A DNA stretch of 64,000 nucleotides. Source: Microvirga terrestris. Its GTDB lineage: Bacteria > Pseudomonadota > Alphaproteobacteria > Rhizobiales > Beijerinckiaceae. This document shows, in pieces, positions 36,883 through 49,271 of this stretch; position 1 is the first letter of the stretch; each line of letters starts with the position of its first letter. The position numbers were made by a program, and so were the translations under genes. Where the stretch lies: positions 828,160 to 892,159 of the forward strand of contig NZ_JADQDN010000001.1 of NCBI RefSeq assembly GCF_015694425.1, in the 5' to 3' direction. Under the pieces are notes generated by a model. That model was not told the origin of the DNA. It ran no database searches and worked only from the letters and a program-made list of their open reading frames with translations.

Positions 36883-38067
36883 ATGACCCGTTTTCTTACG
36901 ATCCTTGGAGCAACCGGCTCGATCGGCCGTTCGACGGCGGACGTCGTGCTGGCCCACCGTGATGAGCTCAGGGTCGAGGCTGTCGTGGGCGGCCGCGATG
37001 CCCTGGCTCTGGCGGACGTCGCCCGCCGTCTTGGGGCAAAATTCGCAGCCCTTGCCGACGAGCGCGGGGGCGAAGCCTTGCGGCAGGCGCTCTCCGGCAC
37101 CGGGATCGAGAGCGGAGCGGGGCAGACCGCCGTCTTGGAGGCCGCCGAGCGCGAGGCCGACATCGTCCTTGCAGCGATCAGCGGAACCGCAGGCCTCGCA
37201 CCGACCCATGCCGCTCTGAAGGCGGGAAGACGGATTGCCCTGGCCAACAAGGAAAGCCTTGTCTGCGCTGGCGATGCCTTCATGGCCGATGCCCGCCGTG
37301 TCGGCGCCGAAATCATGCCGGTCGATTCCGAGCATAATGCCCTTGATCAAGCCCTCGCCGCCGGCCTCAACCGGGATGTTGAGAAGGCGATCATCACTGC
37401 GACCGGTGGGCCGTTCCGCAATGCGCCGAGGGAGCAGATCGCACGGGCTGATGCCAAGGAGGCCTCGGCCCATCCGGTCTGGTCCATGGGGTCGAAGATC
37501 AACATCGACTCCGCCACCTTGATGAACAAGGGCCTTGAACTGATCGAGGCTCACCATCTGTTCGGACTTGAGCCTGAGCGTCTCGATGTGCTGGTGCATC
37601 CGGAGGCTATCGTCCACGGCCTCGTCCAATGGAGTGATGGCGCCATCACGGCTGGCCTTGCCTTGCCTGACATGAAGGTCCCTATTGCCAACGCTCTCCG
37701 AGAGAACAGGCGCCTGAGGATGGAACTGCCTCGTCTCGATCTTGCCGCGATTGGCCGTTTAAGCTTCGAGCGGCCCGATGAGGGTCGTTTCCCGTGTCTG
37801 TCATTGGCCAAGGCGGCTCTCAGGGCCGGAGGCGCAATGCCCACGATCTTGAACGCAGCCAACGAGATCGCCGTCGAGGCCTATTTGGCAGGCGCAATCG
37901 GATTCTATGATATATCTGAGATTGTTGAGAAGGTTTGCTCAACGCTCTCTGGAAGACAGATTTTGATGCCGTCGACCGTTGCCGAGGCCTTGGCCATCGA
38001 CCAGGAAGCCCGGGCAACGGCGCGCAGGCTCATTCCAGCCCCTGTCGAAGCCTCGAAGCTTCGGTAA
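36883..38067 (+). CDS. dxr: 1-deoxy-D-xylulose 5-phosphate reductoisomerase
   Basis: Converts DXP to MEP with NADPH, the first dedicated step of the non-mevalonate isoprenoid path, which feeds uppS just upstream. 394 residues from ATG 36883 (a TTG directly before it is a less likely start). Seen: the NADPH loop LGATGSIGRSTAD, ALANKESLVCAGD, the metal and substrate region MPVDSEHNALDQAL, and WSMGSKINIDSATLMNKGLE. Confidence 0.97.
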   Translation: MTRFLTILGATGSIGRSTADVVLAHRDELRVEAVVGGRDALALADVARRLGAKFAALADERGGEALRQALSGTGIESGAGQTAVLEAAEREADIVLAAISGTAGLAPTHAALKAGRRIALANKESLVCAGDAFMADARRVGAEIMPVDSEHNALDQALAAGLNRDVEKAIITATGGPFRNAPREQIARADAKEASAHPVWSMGSKINIDSATLMNKGLELIEAHHLFGLEPERLDVLVHPEAIVHGLVQWSDGAITAGLALPDMKVPIANALRENRRLRMELPRLDLAAIGRLSFERPDEGRFPCLSLAKAALRAGGAMPTILNAANEIAVEAYLAGAIGFYDISEIVEKVCSTLSGRQILMPSTVAEALAIDQEARATARRLIPAPVEASKLR

Positions 38068-38085
38068 GGCGCGAAAGGGAAACAG

Positions 38086-39249
38086 ATGGACTTTCTTTCG
38101 ACGATCAGCGGTGCAACAGGTTCCCTGTTCCTAACCCTGATCTCTTTCCTCGTCGTGCTCACGGTTGTCGTGTTCATCCACGAGTTCGGCCATTTCTGGG
38201 TGGGCCGGCTGTGCGGGGTCGGTGTCACCGCCTTCTCCATCGGATTCGGGCGCGAGCTGATCGGCTGGACGGACAAGAAGGGGACGCGGTGGAAGATTTC
38301 AGCCATCCCGCTCGGAGGGTACGTTAAGTTCGTCGGCGATCTCAACGCCGCCAGTGTCCCGGACCAGGACCAGCTCGATCAGATGCCTGTCGAGCAGCGT
38401 GCCATCAGCTTCCCTCATCAGAACGTCGCCAAGCGGGCTGCCATCGTGGCGGCGGGGCCGATCGCCAATTTCATCCTGGCCATCGCGATCTTCGCGGGCT
38501 TCAACTACTTCAATGGACGGGCGGTTCTTGAGCCGCGGATTGAGGCGGTTCAGCCGGGCAGCGCGGCCGAGAAGGCGGGTTTCCAGCCCAAGGATCTGAT
38601 TCTGACCGTCGATGGCAGGAGCATACAGACCTTTGCCGACATGCAGCTGATTGTCAGCTCCAGCGCGGGCGAGCCTCTCGCGTTCACGGTGGATCGCAAT
38701 GGCGAAAAGGTTAACCTAACGGCAACGCCGAATTTCGTTGAACGGACCAGCCCGTTCGGCAAGCAGCGGATTGGCCTGCTGGGCGTTGAGGCGTCCCGTG
38801 ATCCCTCGGCGATCAAGCGCCTGACCTATTCTCCCTGGGGGGCCGTAAAGGCCGCCGTGGTCGAGACCTGGAACCTGGTTGAGCGAACGATTAATTTCAT
38901 CCGCCGTCTGGTGGTGGGGGTGGAATCGGCCGATCAGCTCTCCGGGCCTATTGGAATCGCCCGGGCTTCCGGGACCGCCTTCGATATCGGCGGGGTCTAC
39001 AGCCTTGTCAGCCTGATCGGCTTCATGTCGGTCTCCATCGGCCTTATTAACCTTTTTCCCATTCCCCTGCTGGATGGCGGGCATCTCCTGTTCTATGCCA
39101 TTGAGGCCGTGCGCGGCCGTCCCTTAAGCGAAAAAGCCCAGGAAATCGGCTTCAGGATCGGGTTTGCCCTTGTGGGGATGCTCATGTTGTTCGCCACTTG
39201 GAATGATCTTGTTCACCTTGGCACCAGTTTTATGAGCCCGGGATCGTGA
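38086..39249 (+). CDS. rseP: Site-2 membrane metalloprotease RseP
   Basis: An intramembrane zinc protease (M50) that cuts anti-sigma factors and signal-peptide remnants. 387 residues. The zinc motif is His32-Glu33-x-x-His36 (VFIHEFGHFWVGR) in the first membrane helix; a PDZ domain lies about 130-215 (EAVQPGSAAEKAGFQPKDLI). The second metal site NLFPIPLLDGGHL is in a C-terminal helix. It lies between dxr and bamA as in many proteobacteria. Confidence 0.96.
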   Translation: MDFLSTISGATGSLFLTLISFLVVLTVVVFIHEFGHFWVGRLCGVGVTAFSIGFGRELIGWTDKKGTRWKISAIPLGGYVKFVGDLNAASVPDQDQLDQMPVEQRAISFPHQNVAKRAAIVAAGPIANFILAIAIFAGFNYFNGRAVLEPRIEAVQPGSAAEKAGFQPKDLILTVDGRSIQTFADMQLIVSSSAGEPLAFTVDRNGEKVNLTATPNFVERTSPFGKQRIGLLGVEASRDPSAIKRLTYSPWGAVKAAVVETWNLVERTINFIRRLVVGVESADQLSGPIGIARASGTAFDIGGVYSLVSLIGFMSVSIGLINLFPIPLLDGGHLLFYAIEAVRGRPLSEKAQEIGFRIGFALVGMLMLFATWNDLVHLGTSFMSPGS

Positions 39250-39414
39250 CAAGGACGCCACGCAGGATAAAAATCGCTACTCTGTTGTGGACGCGCCGTT
39301 TGCAATAGCGGCGAAAGTTTGTACAAGCGCTTCACATGGATAAGGTTGGGGGCACTCGTCTCCAGCCTGCGGGGACACCCTCGCTAGGGATAAAGACAAA
39401 GAACGGGCCAGTTG

Positions 39415-41709
39415 ATGATGTCGACGACCACGCCTCGCCGGAAGAAGCCGGCCACCACCGCCGTTATTGCCATCAGCGCGCTGATGGCTGGCATTACTGC
39501 CGCGGAGAGCGCCTTCGCGCAGCAGGTGGCTCCAAGGAATCGCCGTGCTTCGGCCGCACAGGGACCTATCGTCAACCGCGTGGTGGTCGAAGGAAACAAG
39601 AAGATCGAGAGCGCGGCCTTCCAGGATCAACTCCAGGCCCGCGCCCGCGCTCCCTACAACCAAGCCGCCGTGGATGCCGACGTTGCGCGCATCCTTGCGG
39701 TTTACCAGCAGTCTGGCCGAGGCCTTGCCCAGGTCACGCCGCGTGTGGTCGATCTCCCCAACGGCACGGTGGACGTGGTCTACACGGTCGTCGAGGGTGA
39801 CAAGACGGGCGTGAAGGAAATCCGGTTCGTCGGCAACAATCAGGTCTCGTCGAGCCGCCTTCGCGGCGTCATGCTGACGACCGAGACGAACCTCCTGAGC
39901 TTCCTCAAGACCACCGACGTCTATGATCCGGCGCGCATCGCCAACGATCTGGAGCTGATCCGTCGCTACTACCTGAAGAACGGCTATGCGGACTTCCGCA
40001 TCGTCTCCAGTGACGTGTCGTTCGACGCCAATGGCGGCGGCTACATCGTCACGATCGCCGTGGAAGAGGGTGAGCAGTATCGGGTTGGCAGCGTGAGCGT
40101 CGACCCTCGTCTGCCTGGGGTCGATCCCGAGGCTCTGCGCAGGGGAATTTCGACCTCGGAGGGTTCCGTCTACAACGCGGAAGCCGTCGAAAAGTCGGTT
40201 CAGAACCTCACCTCCAATGTCGCTCGCCAGGGCAATCCCTTTGCCCTTGCGCGCCCCGTGGGTGCCCGCGATGCTTCGACCCGCACGATCAATCTGACCT
40301 ATGTGGTCGAGGAAGCGCCGCGGATCTACATCGAGCGCATCAATGTGCGCGGCAACAGCCGTACCCGCGACTACGTGATCCGTCGCGAATTCGAACTCGG
40401 CGAGGGCGATGCCTATAACCAAGTGCTGATCGACCGTGCCGAGCGCCGCCTGAACAATCTCGGCTACTTCAAGCAGGTTCGCATCTCCAACGAGCCAGGC
40501 TCTTCGGCTGACCGTGTGGTCGTGAACGTGGATGTGGAAGATCAGTCCACCGGCGCCTTCTCGATCTCGGGCGGCTATTCGACGGCCGACGGCTTCATCG
40601 GTGAAGTCTCCGTGACCGAAACCAACTTCCTGGGTCGCGGCCAGTTCGTGCGCCTTGCAGGCCAGCTCGGCCAACGCGCCCACGGCATCGATTTCTCCTT
40701 CACCGAGCCGTATTTCCTGGGCTACCGGATGTCGGCGGGTATCGATCTGTACTCGAAGTTCAGCGACCAGACCCGGTACTCCCGCTACGAAAACCGCATG
40801 ACCGGCGGTACGTTGCGCCTGGGCCTTCCGTTCACGGAAGAGTTTACGATAACAGCCCGGTACTCGCTCTATCAGCAGGAAGTAACGATCCCGAATGATG
40901 CGGATCAGCCTTACAACGACTGCTCCGTGCCGATCCCGGGCGTCACAACACCTTTCAACTGTGAAACGAACGGCGAAGCGTCACTCGCGATCAAGGATGC
41001 ACAGGGTGAAACGATCACTTCCCTGGCAGGCCTGACCTTCAACTACAATACACTCGACAGCACCCGGAATCCTCGCAACGGCTTCTATGGCGAGGTCAAG
41101 ACGGACTTTGCCGGACTTGGCGGTGATTCCCACTATTTCCGCGTGACTGGCGACGCGCGATACTACCGCGAGTTCTTCGAGGACGTGGTCGGTATCGCCC
41201 GTGTTCAGGGCGGCCACATCATGGGCTTCGGCGACAATGGTGGGGATGGTGGTGATCTGCGCATCATCGATCAGTTCTTCATGGGCCCCTCCCTGGTGCG
41301 CGGCTTCGCGCCTAACGGCATCGGTCCACGCGACATCTCGACCGCTGACAGCAAGGCGAATGCACTCGGCGGCACCACCTATTTCGGTGGTTCGCTAGAA
41401 GTGCAGTTCCCAATTCCCGCTTTGCCGCGTGAGTTGGGCTTGAGAGGTGCTGTCTTCGCCGATGCGGGCACGCTTTTCGGTTATGATGGCCCAACCACCT
41501 TCGACGATGATACCATTGACGTGTTCGACAGCAGCAAGCTGCGCTCGTCGGTCGGCGCTTCGATCCTGTGGACTTCCCCACTTGGCCCGATCCGCTTCGA
41601 CTATGCGTTCGCTCTCACCAAGGAAGAGGGGCAGCTTCTTGAGGATGGTACCAGGGTCGGCGGCGACCGCACCCAGGCCTTCCGGTTCACGGGCGGCACG
41701 CGCTTCTAA
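39415..41709 (+). CDS. bamA: Outer membrane protein assembly factor BamA
   Basis: The central pore of the machine that inserts beta-barrel proteins into the outer membrane. About 764 residues from ATG 39415 (ATG 39418 and TTG 39412 also possible). A signal peptide covers about 1-36 (ending AAESAFA), then five POTRA domains to about 400, then a 16-stranded barrel. The last residue is aromatic (FRFTGGTRF), as expected of the barrel targeting signal. [13 protein letters not shown] is the conserved loop-6 VRGF region. Confidence 0.96.
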   Translation: MMSTTTPRRKKPATTAVIAISALMAGITAAESAFAQQVAPRNRRASAAQGPIVNRVVVEGNKKIESAAFQDQLQARARAPYNQAAVDADVARILAVYQQSGRGLAQVTPRVVDLPNGTVDVVYTVVEGDKTGVKEIRFVGNNQVSSSRLRGVMLTTETNLLSFLKTTDVYDPARIANDLELIRRYYLKNGYADFRIVSSDVSFDANGGGYIVTIAVEEGEQYRVGSVSVDPRLPGVDPEALRRGISTSEGSVYNAEAVEKSVQNLTSNVARQGNPFALARPVGARDASTRTINLTYVVEEAPRIYIERINVRGNSRTRDYVIRREFELGEGDAYNQVLIDRAERRLNNLGYFKQVRISNEPGSSADRVVVNVDVEDQSTGAFSISGGYSTADGFIGEVSVTETNFLGRGQFVRLAGQLGQRAHGIDFSFTEPYFLGYRMSAGIDLYSKFSDQTRYSRYENRMTGGTLRLGLPFTEEFTITARYSLYQQEVTIPNDADQPYNDCSVPIPGVTTPFNCETNGEASLAIKDAQGETITSLAGLTFNYNTLDSTRNPRNGFYGEVKTDFAGLGGDSHYFRVTGDARYYREFFEDVVGIARVQGGHIMGFGDNGGDGGDLRIIDQFFMGPSLVRGFAPNGIGPRDISTADSKANALGGTTYFGGSLEVQFPIPALPRELGLRGAVFADAGTLFGYDGPTTFDDDTIDVFDSSKLRSSVGASILWTSPLGPIRFDYAFALTKEEGQLLEDGTRVGGDRTQAFRFTGGTRF

Positions 41710-41714
41710 TCGGG

Positions 41715-41736
41715 GAGGGCGCCGGAAGGCGCCCTC
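41715..41736 (+). other. GNRA-capped hairpin between bamA and lpxD
   Basis: A perfect 9-bp stem GAGGGCGCC/GGCGCCCTC with the tetraloop GGAA lies 5 bases after the bamA stop and 11 before lpxD. The following ACTTATTCTT is only moderately T-rich, so it may be a weak terminator, a processing site or an end that stabilises bamA mRNA. Confidence 0.5.
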
Positions 41737-41747
41737 ACTTATTCTTC

Positions 41748-42812
41748 ATGGCTGAGTCAGATTTTTTCCCGCAAGGCCGGACGCTGAACCTGCGTCAGGT
41801 GGCGGAGATGGCAAATGTAGCGCTCCCCGACGGAACCGACGGGGAGTTTTTGCTTCGTGGAGTCGCTCCCCTTGAAAGCGCGGGCCACGGCGATCTCGCC
41901 TACATGGACAACCCTGCTTATGTCGGGGCACTGGCGGCGACCAAAGCGGCGGTCTGCCTGGTGACGCCACGTTATGCCTCCAAGGTGCCGGACGGCACGG
42001 TCGCTCTGGTCACGCCACAAGCCTATCGGATCTTCGCGCAGGTTTTGGCAATCCTATTCCCGTCCGCCATGCGGCCGGAATCCTCCTTTGCCGCGACCGG
42101 AATCTCCCCTGGCTCCTTCGTCCATCCGTCTGCGAGGCTGGAGCACGGGGTTCGCGTCGATCCGGGTGCCGTCATTGGCCCGCACGCTGAGATCGGATCG
42201 GGTACCCTGATCGGCGCCCACTCGGTCATCGGACCTAACGTCAAGATCGGGCGGGACTGTGCTGTTTCGGCCAACGTGACGGTTACCCATGCCTATCTCG
42301 GCAACCGGGTCATCCTCCACCCGGGCGTCAGAATCGGCCAGGACGGCTTCGGCTTCGCCATGGGGCCCCAGGGACATCTGAAGGTGCCGCAGATCGGGCG
42401 CGTCATCATCCAGGATGACGTGGAGATCGGGGCCAATACGACGGTCGACCGGGGTGCCAGCCGCGATACGGTGATCGGTGAGGGCACCAAGATCGATAAC
42501 CTCGTCCAGATCGCCCATAACGTGGTCATCGGGCGCCACTGTGTGATCGTCGCTCAGGTCGGCATCGCCGGCTCGACCACCATCGAGGATTACGTAGCCA
42601 TCGGTGGCCAGGTGGCCGTAAAAGGGCACGTCCGGATCGGCATGGGTGCCCAGATTGCGGCCACCAGCGGCGTCAACGGTGATGTTCCAGCAGGAGCCCG
42701 CTGGGGCGGCATTCCGGCCCGGCCTATGCGCGAGTGGTTCCGCGAGATCACGGCGCTGAAAAAGCTTGCATCCGGAGGCGATTCCGCCAAAGACGACGAC
42801 GCGTCTTCATAA
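41748..42812 (+). CDS. lpxD: UDP-3-O-acylglucosamine N-acyltransferase
   Basis: Third step of lipid A synthesis: adds the N-linked hydroxy-acyl chain from acyl-ACP. 354 residues: a N-terminal uridine-binding part to about 110, then a left-handed beta-helix made of hexapeptide repeats ([20 protein letters not shown]), and a C-terminal helix. The catalytic His is in the region [14 protein letters not shown]. It opens the lpxD-fabZ-lpxA-lpxI-lpxB series. Confidence 0.96.
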   Translation: MAESDFFPQGRTLNLRQVAEMANVALPDGTDGEFLLRGVAPLESAGHGDLAYMDNPAYVGALAATKAAVCLVTPRYASKVPDGTVALVTPQAYRIFAQVLAILFPSAMRPESSFAATGISPGSFVHPSARLEHGVRVDPGAVIGPHAEIGSGTLIGAHSVIGPNVKIGRDCAVSANVTVTHAYLGNRVILHPGVRIGQDGFGFAMGPQGHLKVPQIGRVIIQDDVEIGANTTVDRGASRDTVIGEGTKIDNLVQIAHNVVIGRHCVIVAQVGIAGSTTIEDYVAIGGQVAVKGHVRIGMGAQIAATSGVNGDVPAGARWGGIPARPMREWFREITALKKLASGGDSAKDDDASS

Positions 42813-42852
42813 CGTTTGTTGAAGGCACCCCCTACCGTTCGGAGTTCCCGTC

Positions 42853-43317
42853 ATGTCCGAAGCGCCCACCACGCTTCAAACCGCCGATATCATGGAGATC
42901 CTGGAGCTTCTGCCGCACCGGTATCCCTTTCTCCTGGTCGACAAGATTATCGAGATCGACGGCGACAATTCGTGCATCGGCATCAAGAACGTTACCTTCA
43001 ATGAGCCACAATTCACGGGCCATTTCCCCTCGCGTCCGATCTTTCCGGGCGTGTTTCTGATTGAGGCGATGGCTCAGACGGCGGGTGCTATCTGCGTGAA
43101 GGCCAAGATGGCCCAGATGGCCAAGCCGAAGCAGGTGTTTTTCATGACGATCGACAAGGTGAAGTTCCGCAAGCCGGTGGAGCCGGGGGACCGGGTCGAG
43201 TTCCACATGCGCAAGCTGAACAACCGCCGCAACATGTGGTGGTACAAGGGCGAGGCGAAGGTCGATGGTGTCCTCGTCTGCGAGGCCGAAGTCAGCGCCA
43301 TGCTGGTGAACGACTGA
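42853..43317 (+). CDS. fabZ: 3-hydroxyacyl-[ACP] dehydratase FabZ
   Basis: Hot-dog-fold dehydratase of fatty acid elongation; competes with LpxA for hydroxy-acyl-ACP, so co-location balances membrane lipid and lipid A. 154 residues. Active-site parts are [13 protein letters not shown] and [20 protein letters not shown], with the His and Glu of the dyad. The stop overlaps the lpxA start by one base. Confidence 0.97.
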   Translation: MSEAPTTLQTADIMEILELLPHRYPFLLVDKIIEIDGDNSCIGIKNVTFNEPQFTGHFPSRPIFPGVFLIEAMAQTAGAICVKAKMAQMAKPKQVFFMTIDKVKFRKPVEPGDRVEFHMRKLNNRRNMWWYKGEAKVDGVLVCEAEVSAMLVND

Positions 43318-44126
43318 TGGAAACAGTGATTCATCCCACCGCCGTCATCGAGGACGGCGCCAAGATCGGTCCGGGGGTGAAGGTCGGACCCTTCTGCACC
43401 GTGGGGCCTGAGGTGGAACTGGGTGAAGGCTGCCAGCTTCTGAGCCATGTGGCTCTGGACGGGCGCACCACTATCGGTCCACGCACCCGGATCTTTCCGT
43501 TTGCCTCCATCGGTCATATTCCGCAGGATCTGAAATACAAGGGCGAGTCCTCGACGCTCGAGATTGGCGCCGATTGCATGATCCGCGAAGGCGTGACCAT
43601 GAATCCCGGCACCGAGGGCGGTGGCCTTCGCACGGTGATCGGAGATCGCTGCGCCTTCCTGGCTAATTCCCATGTGGGCCACGACACGAAGGTCGGAAAC
43701 GACTGCATCCTGTCCAACAACGTCATGCTGGCCGGCCATGTCACGGTAGGCGATTTCGTGATCTTCGGTGGAGGATCCGCGGTGATCCAATTCACCAGGG
43801 TTGGCTCTCACGCCTTCGTTGGCGGTATGTCGGGCCTGGAGAACGATCTCATTCCCTATGGCATGGCCATGGGCAACCGGGCGCATCTGGCTGGTCTCAA
43901 CATCATCGGCCTGCGTCGCCGCAACTTTACACGCGAGCAGATTCACGACATCCGCCGTGCGTATCGGCTGCTATTCGCCGACGAGGGCACTTTGGCCGAG
44001 CGGGTCGAGGATGTAGCCGGCGAGTTCGATGATCATCCCTTCGTGCACGAGATTCTCGACTTCATCCGCGACCGCGGGGATCGCGCAATCTGCACGCCGC
44101 GGGATCCCGTCAGCTCATCCGGATGA
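43317..44126 (+). CDS. lpxA: UDP-N-acetylglucosamine acyltransferase
   Basis: First step of lipid A synthesis, in the cytosol. 269 residues from ATG 43317, which overlaps the fabZ stop by one base (TGATGG). Hexapeptide beta-helix from the start (VIHPTAVIEDGAKIGPGVKV), the catalytic His region LANSHVGHDTKVGN and a helical C-terminus. Frame upstream to 43236 is fabZ shadow. Confidence 0.97.
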   Translation: METVIHPTAVIEDGAKIGPGVKVGPFCTVGPEVELGEGCQLLSHVALDGRTTIGPRTRIFPFASIGHIPQDLKYKGESSTLEIGADCMIREGVTMNPGTEGGGLRTVIGDRCAFLANSHVGHDTKVGNDCILSNNVMLAGHVTVGDFVIFGGGSAVIQFTRVGSHAFVGGMSGLENDLIPYGMAMGNRAHLAGLNIIGLRRRNFTREQIHDIRRAYRLLFADEGTLAERVEDVAGEFDDHPFVHEILDFIRDRGDRAICTPRDPVSSSG

Positions 44127-44989
44127 TGTCCCAAGGCCCCATCGCAATCCTCGCCGGGGCCGGGCAGCTTCCCATCCAGCTCTTGAGCCATCTGGAGCGG
44201 ACGGGTCAGGACGTCCGTGTCTTGGCTTTTCGCGGCTTTGCTGAGGCCGAACTGCAGCGCCGCGCCCACGCCACTGTCGATCTTCTCGACCTCAAGACCA
44301 TCATGAGCACCCTCGAGGGTTGGCGGCCACAGGCTGTCTCCCTCGTCGGGGCCGTGCGCCGTCCTGGATTCTCAGCGCTGCTGAGTGCCTACTCCCTTCT
44401 GCGCAACATGCATGAGGTGAAGGAGGTGATTGCGCGAGGCGACGATCAGGTGCTGCGTGGTGCCGTGATGCTCCTGGAGGAGCGAGGGCATCGGGTCGTC
44501 GGCGCCCATGAGCTTGCCCCTGACCTCGTGGCCTCCCGCATGCTCACCGGTGCGCGGCAGCCGGGAGCCGATGATCATGAGGCCACAGCCTTCGGGCTGG
44601 AGCTTCTCGCCTCTCTGTCGGACTTCGACATCGGGCAGGGTGCCGTGGTTGACCGCAGGCATGTTCTGGCCATTGAGGGGCCGGAAGGCACCGACCGCAT
44701 GATCCGACGGGTGAGACACCTGCGCCAAGCCTGGTTTGGCTTTCGCCGTCGTGAGGAGGGCGGGGTGCTGATCAAGGCAGCCAAGCGGGGTCAGGACCTG
44801 CGGGTTGATATGCCAACCATTGGCCCTCGTACGGTGAGGGAAGCGGCCAAGGCGGGACTTGCCGGCATCGCTGTCGGTGCGGGATCCACCTTCGTGCTTG
44901 AGCAGGAGGAAACGCTGCGGGCGGCTGATCGCCTCGGCCTCTTCCTCATCGCCGTCGATCTGCCCTGGATGGAGAAGTCTCTTGGCTGA
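44123..44989 (+). CDS. lpxI: UDP-2,3-diacylglucosamine pyrophosphatase LpxI
   Basis: Hydrolyses UDP-2,3-diacylglucosamine to lipid X; the form found in alphaproteobacteria instead of LpxH. 288 residues. Seen: GPIAILAGAGQLPIQLLSH at the N-terminus and the C-terminal domain with GTDRMIRR, KAAKRGQDLRVDMPTIGPRT and AGLAGIAVGAGSTFVLE. The start ATGATG overlaps the lpxA stop. LpxI between lpxA and lpxB is the expected position. Confidence 0.95.
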   Translation: MMSQGPIAILAGAGQLPIQLLSHLERTGQDVRVLAFRGFAEAELQRRAHATVDLLDLKTIMSTLEGWRPQAVSLVGAVRRPGFSALLSAYSLLRNMHEVKEVIARGDDQVLRGAVMLLEERGHRVVGAHELAPDLVASRMLTGARQPGADDHEATAFGLELLASLSDFDIGQGAVVDRRHVLAIEGPEGTDRMIRRVRHLRQAWFGFRRREEGGVLIKAAKRGQDLRVDMPTIGPRTVREAAKAGLAGIAVGAGSTFVLEQEETLRAADRLGLFLIAVDLPWMEKSLG

Positions 44990-46154
44990 GAACAAGCCGC
45001 TGACGATCTGGATCGTGTCGGGCGAGGAGTCGGGCGATCAGCTTGGGGCCAAGCTGATGCGCTCCTTGAAAGTGCGGCTGGGAGCCGAGCGCCTGCGCTT
45101 CGGTGGTGTCGGCGGGCACGCCATGGCGAACGAGGGTCTGAAGTCTCTCTTCCCTCTGGAGGAGATCGCCGTCATGGGCATTTCCGCCGTGATCGCGAGG
45201 CTTCCCGCCATCCTGAAGCGCATCCGGATGACAGCAGACGCGGTGGTCGCGGCAAAGCCCGACATGCTGGTCATCATTGATAGCCCGGATTTCACGCACC
45301 GGGTCGCGAAGGCGGTGCGCCAGCGTGCCCCGGGCACTCCCATTATCGATTACGTCAGCCCATCCGTCTGGGCCTGGCGCCCAGGACGCGCTCCGAAGAT
45401 GCGGGCCTATGTCGATCACCTCCTAGCGCTCTTGCCGTTCGAGCCAGAGGCGCATCAACGCCTGGGCGGCCCACCGACCACTTATGTCGGGCACCCGCTC
45501 ATCGAGCGTCTCGACGAGATCAGACCGGCATCTGGAGAGCGGCAGCGCGACGAGGGGCAACCCTTCAAGCTTCTCGTCCTGCCCGGCAGTCGTCGCTCGG
45601 AAGTGAGCCGTTTAATGGAGCCGTTCGGGGCTGCCTTGGCACTTCTGAAGGAGCGCTCCCCGCATCCTTTCGAGGTGACGATCCCGGCGGTTTCGCATGT
45701 TGCGAATGAGATTCGAGCCCGGGCAGAGAGCTGGAGCTTGAAGCCGCGGATTGTCGAGGGAGAAGCGGCCAAATGGGCTGCTTTCCGGCAGGCCGATGCG
45801 GCGCTTGCCGCGTCCGGCACAGTCACTCTGGAGCTCGGGCTCTCCGGTGTGCCGATGGTGGTGGCCTACCGGGTCTCGAAGATCGAGGAAGTGCTGAAGT
45901 ACCTGATCAAGGCGCCTTCCATCGTGCTCACGAACCTGGTGCTCGGTGAGAACGTCATCCCCGAACTCATCCAGTGGGACTGCACACCGGAGAAGCTGAC
46001 CGAGGCGCTCCTACCCCTGCTCAGCGACACGCCGGAACGTCAGCAGCAGATTGAAGCCTTCCGCAAGCTCGATACCGTGATGAAGATCGGCGACGAGGCT
46101 CCGAGCGAACGGGCTGCCCGGATTGTGGAAGAAGTGCTTTCAGCGCGAACGTGA
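44982..46154 (+). CDS. lpxB: Lipid-A-disaccharide synthase
   Basis: Joins lipid X to UDP-diacylglucosamine to form the lipid A disaccharide. 390 residues from TTG 44982, preceded by GGAGAAG (44971-44977) inside the end of lpxI; the overlap is 8 bases. Seen: WIVSGEESGDQLGAKLM, IDYVSPSVWAWRPGRAPKM, LLVLPGSRRSEVSRL and ASGTVTLELGLSGVPMVVAY, typical GT19 motifs. Upstream in-frame codons are lpxI shadow. Confidence 0.95.
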   Translation: MAENKPLTIWIVSGEESGDQLGAKLMRSLKVRLGAERLRFGGVGGHAMANEGLKSLFPLEEIAVMGISAVIARLPAILKRIRMTADAVVAAKPDMLVIIDSPDFTHRVAKAVRQRAPGTPIIDYVSPSVWAWRPGRAPKMRAYVDHLLALLPFEPEAHQRLGGPPTTYVGHPLIERLDEIRPASGERQRDEGQPFKLLVLPGSRRSEVSRLMEPFGAALALLKERSPHPFEVTIPAVSHVANEIRARAESWSLKPRIVEGEAAKWAAFRQADAALAASGTVTLELGLSGVPMVVAYRVSKIEEVLKYLIKAPSIVLTNLVLGENVIPELIQWDCTPEKLTEALLPLLSDTPERQQQIEAFRKLDTVMKIGDEAPSERAARIVEEVLSART

Positions 46155-46205
46155 GCCAGTTGCCGAGGTGCAAGTGCAACGGCGCGGTGCAACCAGCACG
46201 CATGA

Positions 46206-46229
46206 AAAAGGGGCCTTTCGGCCCCTTTT
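46206..46229. terminator. Bidirectional terminator between lpxB and gltA
   Basis: A perfect stem AAAAGGGGCC-TTTC-GGCCCCTTTT followed by CCTTT. It lies between the convergent genes lpxB (plus) and gltA (minus), with A-rich and T-rich flanks, so it can serve both strands. Confidence 0.85.
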
Positions 46230-46251
46230 CCTTTGATGTTATCCGATGTCT

Positions 46252-47538
<1,287 letters not shown>

Positions 47539-47703
47539 GCGTCATGGCCCTTTCAAAAGGAGGCCGGGCATAACCTAGAGCAACCGGGGGAGGAGAGTAG
47601 GCCCTCAGGGCTGCGGAACCAGGGTTTGCCGGTCGGTTTATGGCGCCTTCGGTAGCTTATCCGTAGGGAGGGAGCAAGCACGTCTAAAGGCGAGATTTAC
47701 CCG

Positions 47704-49131
47704 CTATGCAACGGGCGCATCCTTGGTCTGGTCCCGCAGCCGCAACAGGGTTTCGTCCTTGCCGAGAACCGCCATTACGTCGAAGAGTCCGGGCGATGTA
47801 GCTCGGCCCGTGAGGGCCGCCCGAAGAGGTTGCGCAACTTGACCGAGCTTGGCTCCGAGAGCGTCCGCATGCTCGCGCACAACGGCTTCTACGCTCTGGG
47901 CCGACCAGTCGGAAACCGCCTCAAGTTTCTCGGCAATGCCAACAAGGCGAGTACGGCCGTCAGCGAGCAGGCCAGCGGCTTTTTCATCCAGTTGAAGCGG
48001 CCGTCGGGCATAGAGGTAGTAGGCGCTATCGAGCAGTTCGACGAGGTTCTTGGCGCGCTCCTTCAGGCCCGGCATGGCGGCGATCATCTTGTCGCGCAAA
48101 CCAGGGGGGAAGGTCGAGCCGATGCCACGTGCAGCCCCAAGCTCCGGCAGGATTTCCTCGATGGCCTTCACCAGGCTCTCGTCCTCCGTCTGGCGCATAT
48201 AGTGCCCGTTGAGATTCTCCAGCTTAGCGAAATCGAAGCGGGACGGAGAGCGCCCGATGTTCTTGAGATCGAAGGCGTCGACCATCTCCTGGGTGGAGAA
48301 AATCTCCTGGTCGCCATGGCTCCAGCCGAGACGCACGAGGTAGTTGCGCATAGCATCAGGCAGGTAGCCCATGCTGCGATAGGCCTCGACGCCGAGGGCC
48401 CCGTGGCGCTTGGACAGCTTGGCGCCGTCCGGGCCGAGGATCATCGGAACGTGGGCCATTTTGGGCACATCCCAGCCCAGGGCCTGATAGATCTGCGTCT
48501 GACGGGCCGCATTGGTAAGGTGGTCGTCGCCGCGGATAACGTGCGTTATGTTCATATCGTGATCGTCTACCACAACGGCGAGCATATAGGTGGGTGTACC
48601 GTCCGAGCGCAGGAGCACGAGGTCGTCGAGGTCTTTGTTCTGCCACACCACGCGACCCTGGACCTCGTCCTCGACGACGGTCTCGCCCTCGGTGGGCGCC
48701 TTGAGACGGATTACCGGCTTCACGCCGACCGGCGCCTCGGACGGGTCGCGATCGCGCCAGCGGCCGTCATAGCGCAGGGGACGGCCATCCTTGCGGGCGG
48801 ACTCGCGCATCTCTTCCAGCTCCTGCTGGGAGGCATAGCAGTAATAGGCGCGGCCCTGGGCCAGCAGGCTCTCGGCCACCTCTTTGTGGCGGGCCGCGCG
48901 GGAGAATTGATAGACCACGTCCCCGTCCCAATCGAGGCCGAGCCATTGCAGCCCATCGAGAATGGCCGCGATGGCGGCCTCCGTTGAACGCTCCCGATCC
49001 GTGTCCTCGATGCGCAGCAGCATCTTGCCCCCATGCCGCTTGGCATAAAGCCAGTTGAACAGGGCCGTGCGTCCCCCTCCGATATGGAGAAAGCCGGTGG
49101 GAGACGGGGCGAAGCGGGTGACGACGGTCAT
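47704..49131 (-). CDS. gltX: Glutamyl-tRNA synthetase
   Basis: Class I synthetase, 475 residues. The HIGH-type motif is at residues 16-19 ([20 protein letters not shown]) and the KMSKS-type motif is KLSKRHG near residue 240. Also IEDTDRERS and the anticodon-binding all-helical C-terminal half. It is divergent from comEC with 140 bases between them. From sequence alone I cannot tell whether it also charges tRNA-Gln. Confidence 0.96.
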   Translation of the reverse strand: MTVVTRFAPSPTGFLHIGGGRTALFNWLYAKRHGGKMLLRIEDTDRERSTEAAIAAILDGLQWLGLDWDGDVVYQFSRAARHKEVAESLLAQGRAYYCYASQQELEEMRESARKDGRPLRYDGRWRDRDPSEAPVGVKPVIRLKAPTEGETVVEDEVQGRVVWQNKDLDDLVLLRSDGTPTYMLAVVVDDHDMNITHVIRGDDHLTNAARQTQIYQALGWDVPKMAHVPMILGPDGAKLSKRHGALGVEAYRSMGYLPDAMRNYLVRLGWSHGDQEIFSTQEMVDAFDLKNIGRSPSRFDFAKLENLNGHYMRQTEDESLVKAIEEILPELGAARGIGSTFPPGLRDKMIAAMPGLKERAKNLVELLDSAYYLYARRPLQLDEKAAGLLADGRTRLVGIAEKLEAVSDWSAQSVEAVVREHADALGAKLGQVAQPLRAALTGRATSPGLFDVMAVLGKDETLLRLRDQTKDAPVA

Positions 49132-49271
49132 CGCAGGGGAACCTTGACTAAAGAAACTTGAGGTAGCGCGGCCGTGCTGCCGCAGCCTTCCGACTCAATC
49201 CACAGGGTGGCTTGGGGCAGAGCGTGCGGTCGTCTAGCATGCAACGGAACCCGCGTTAAGCCGAAGCCACA

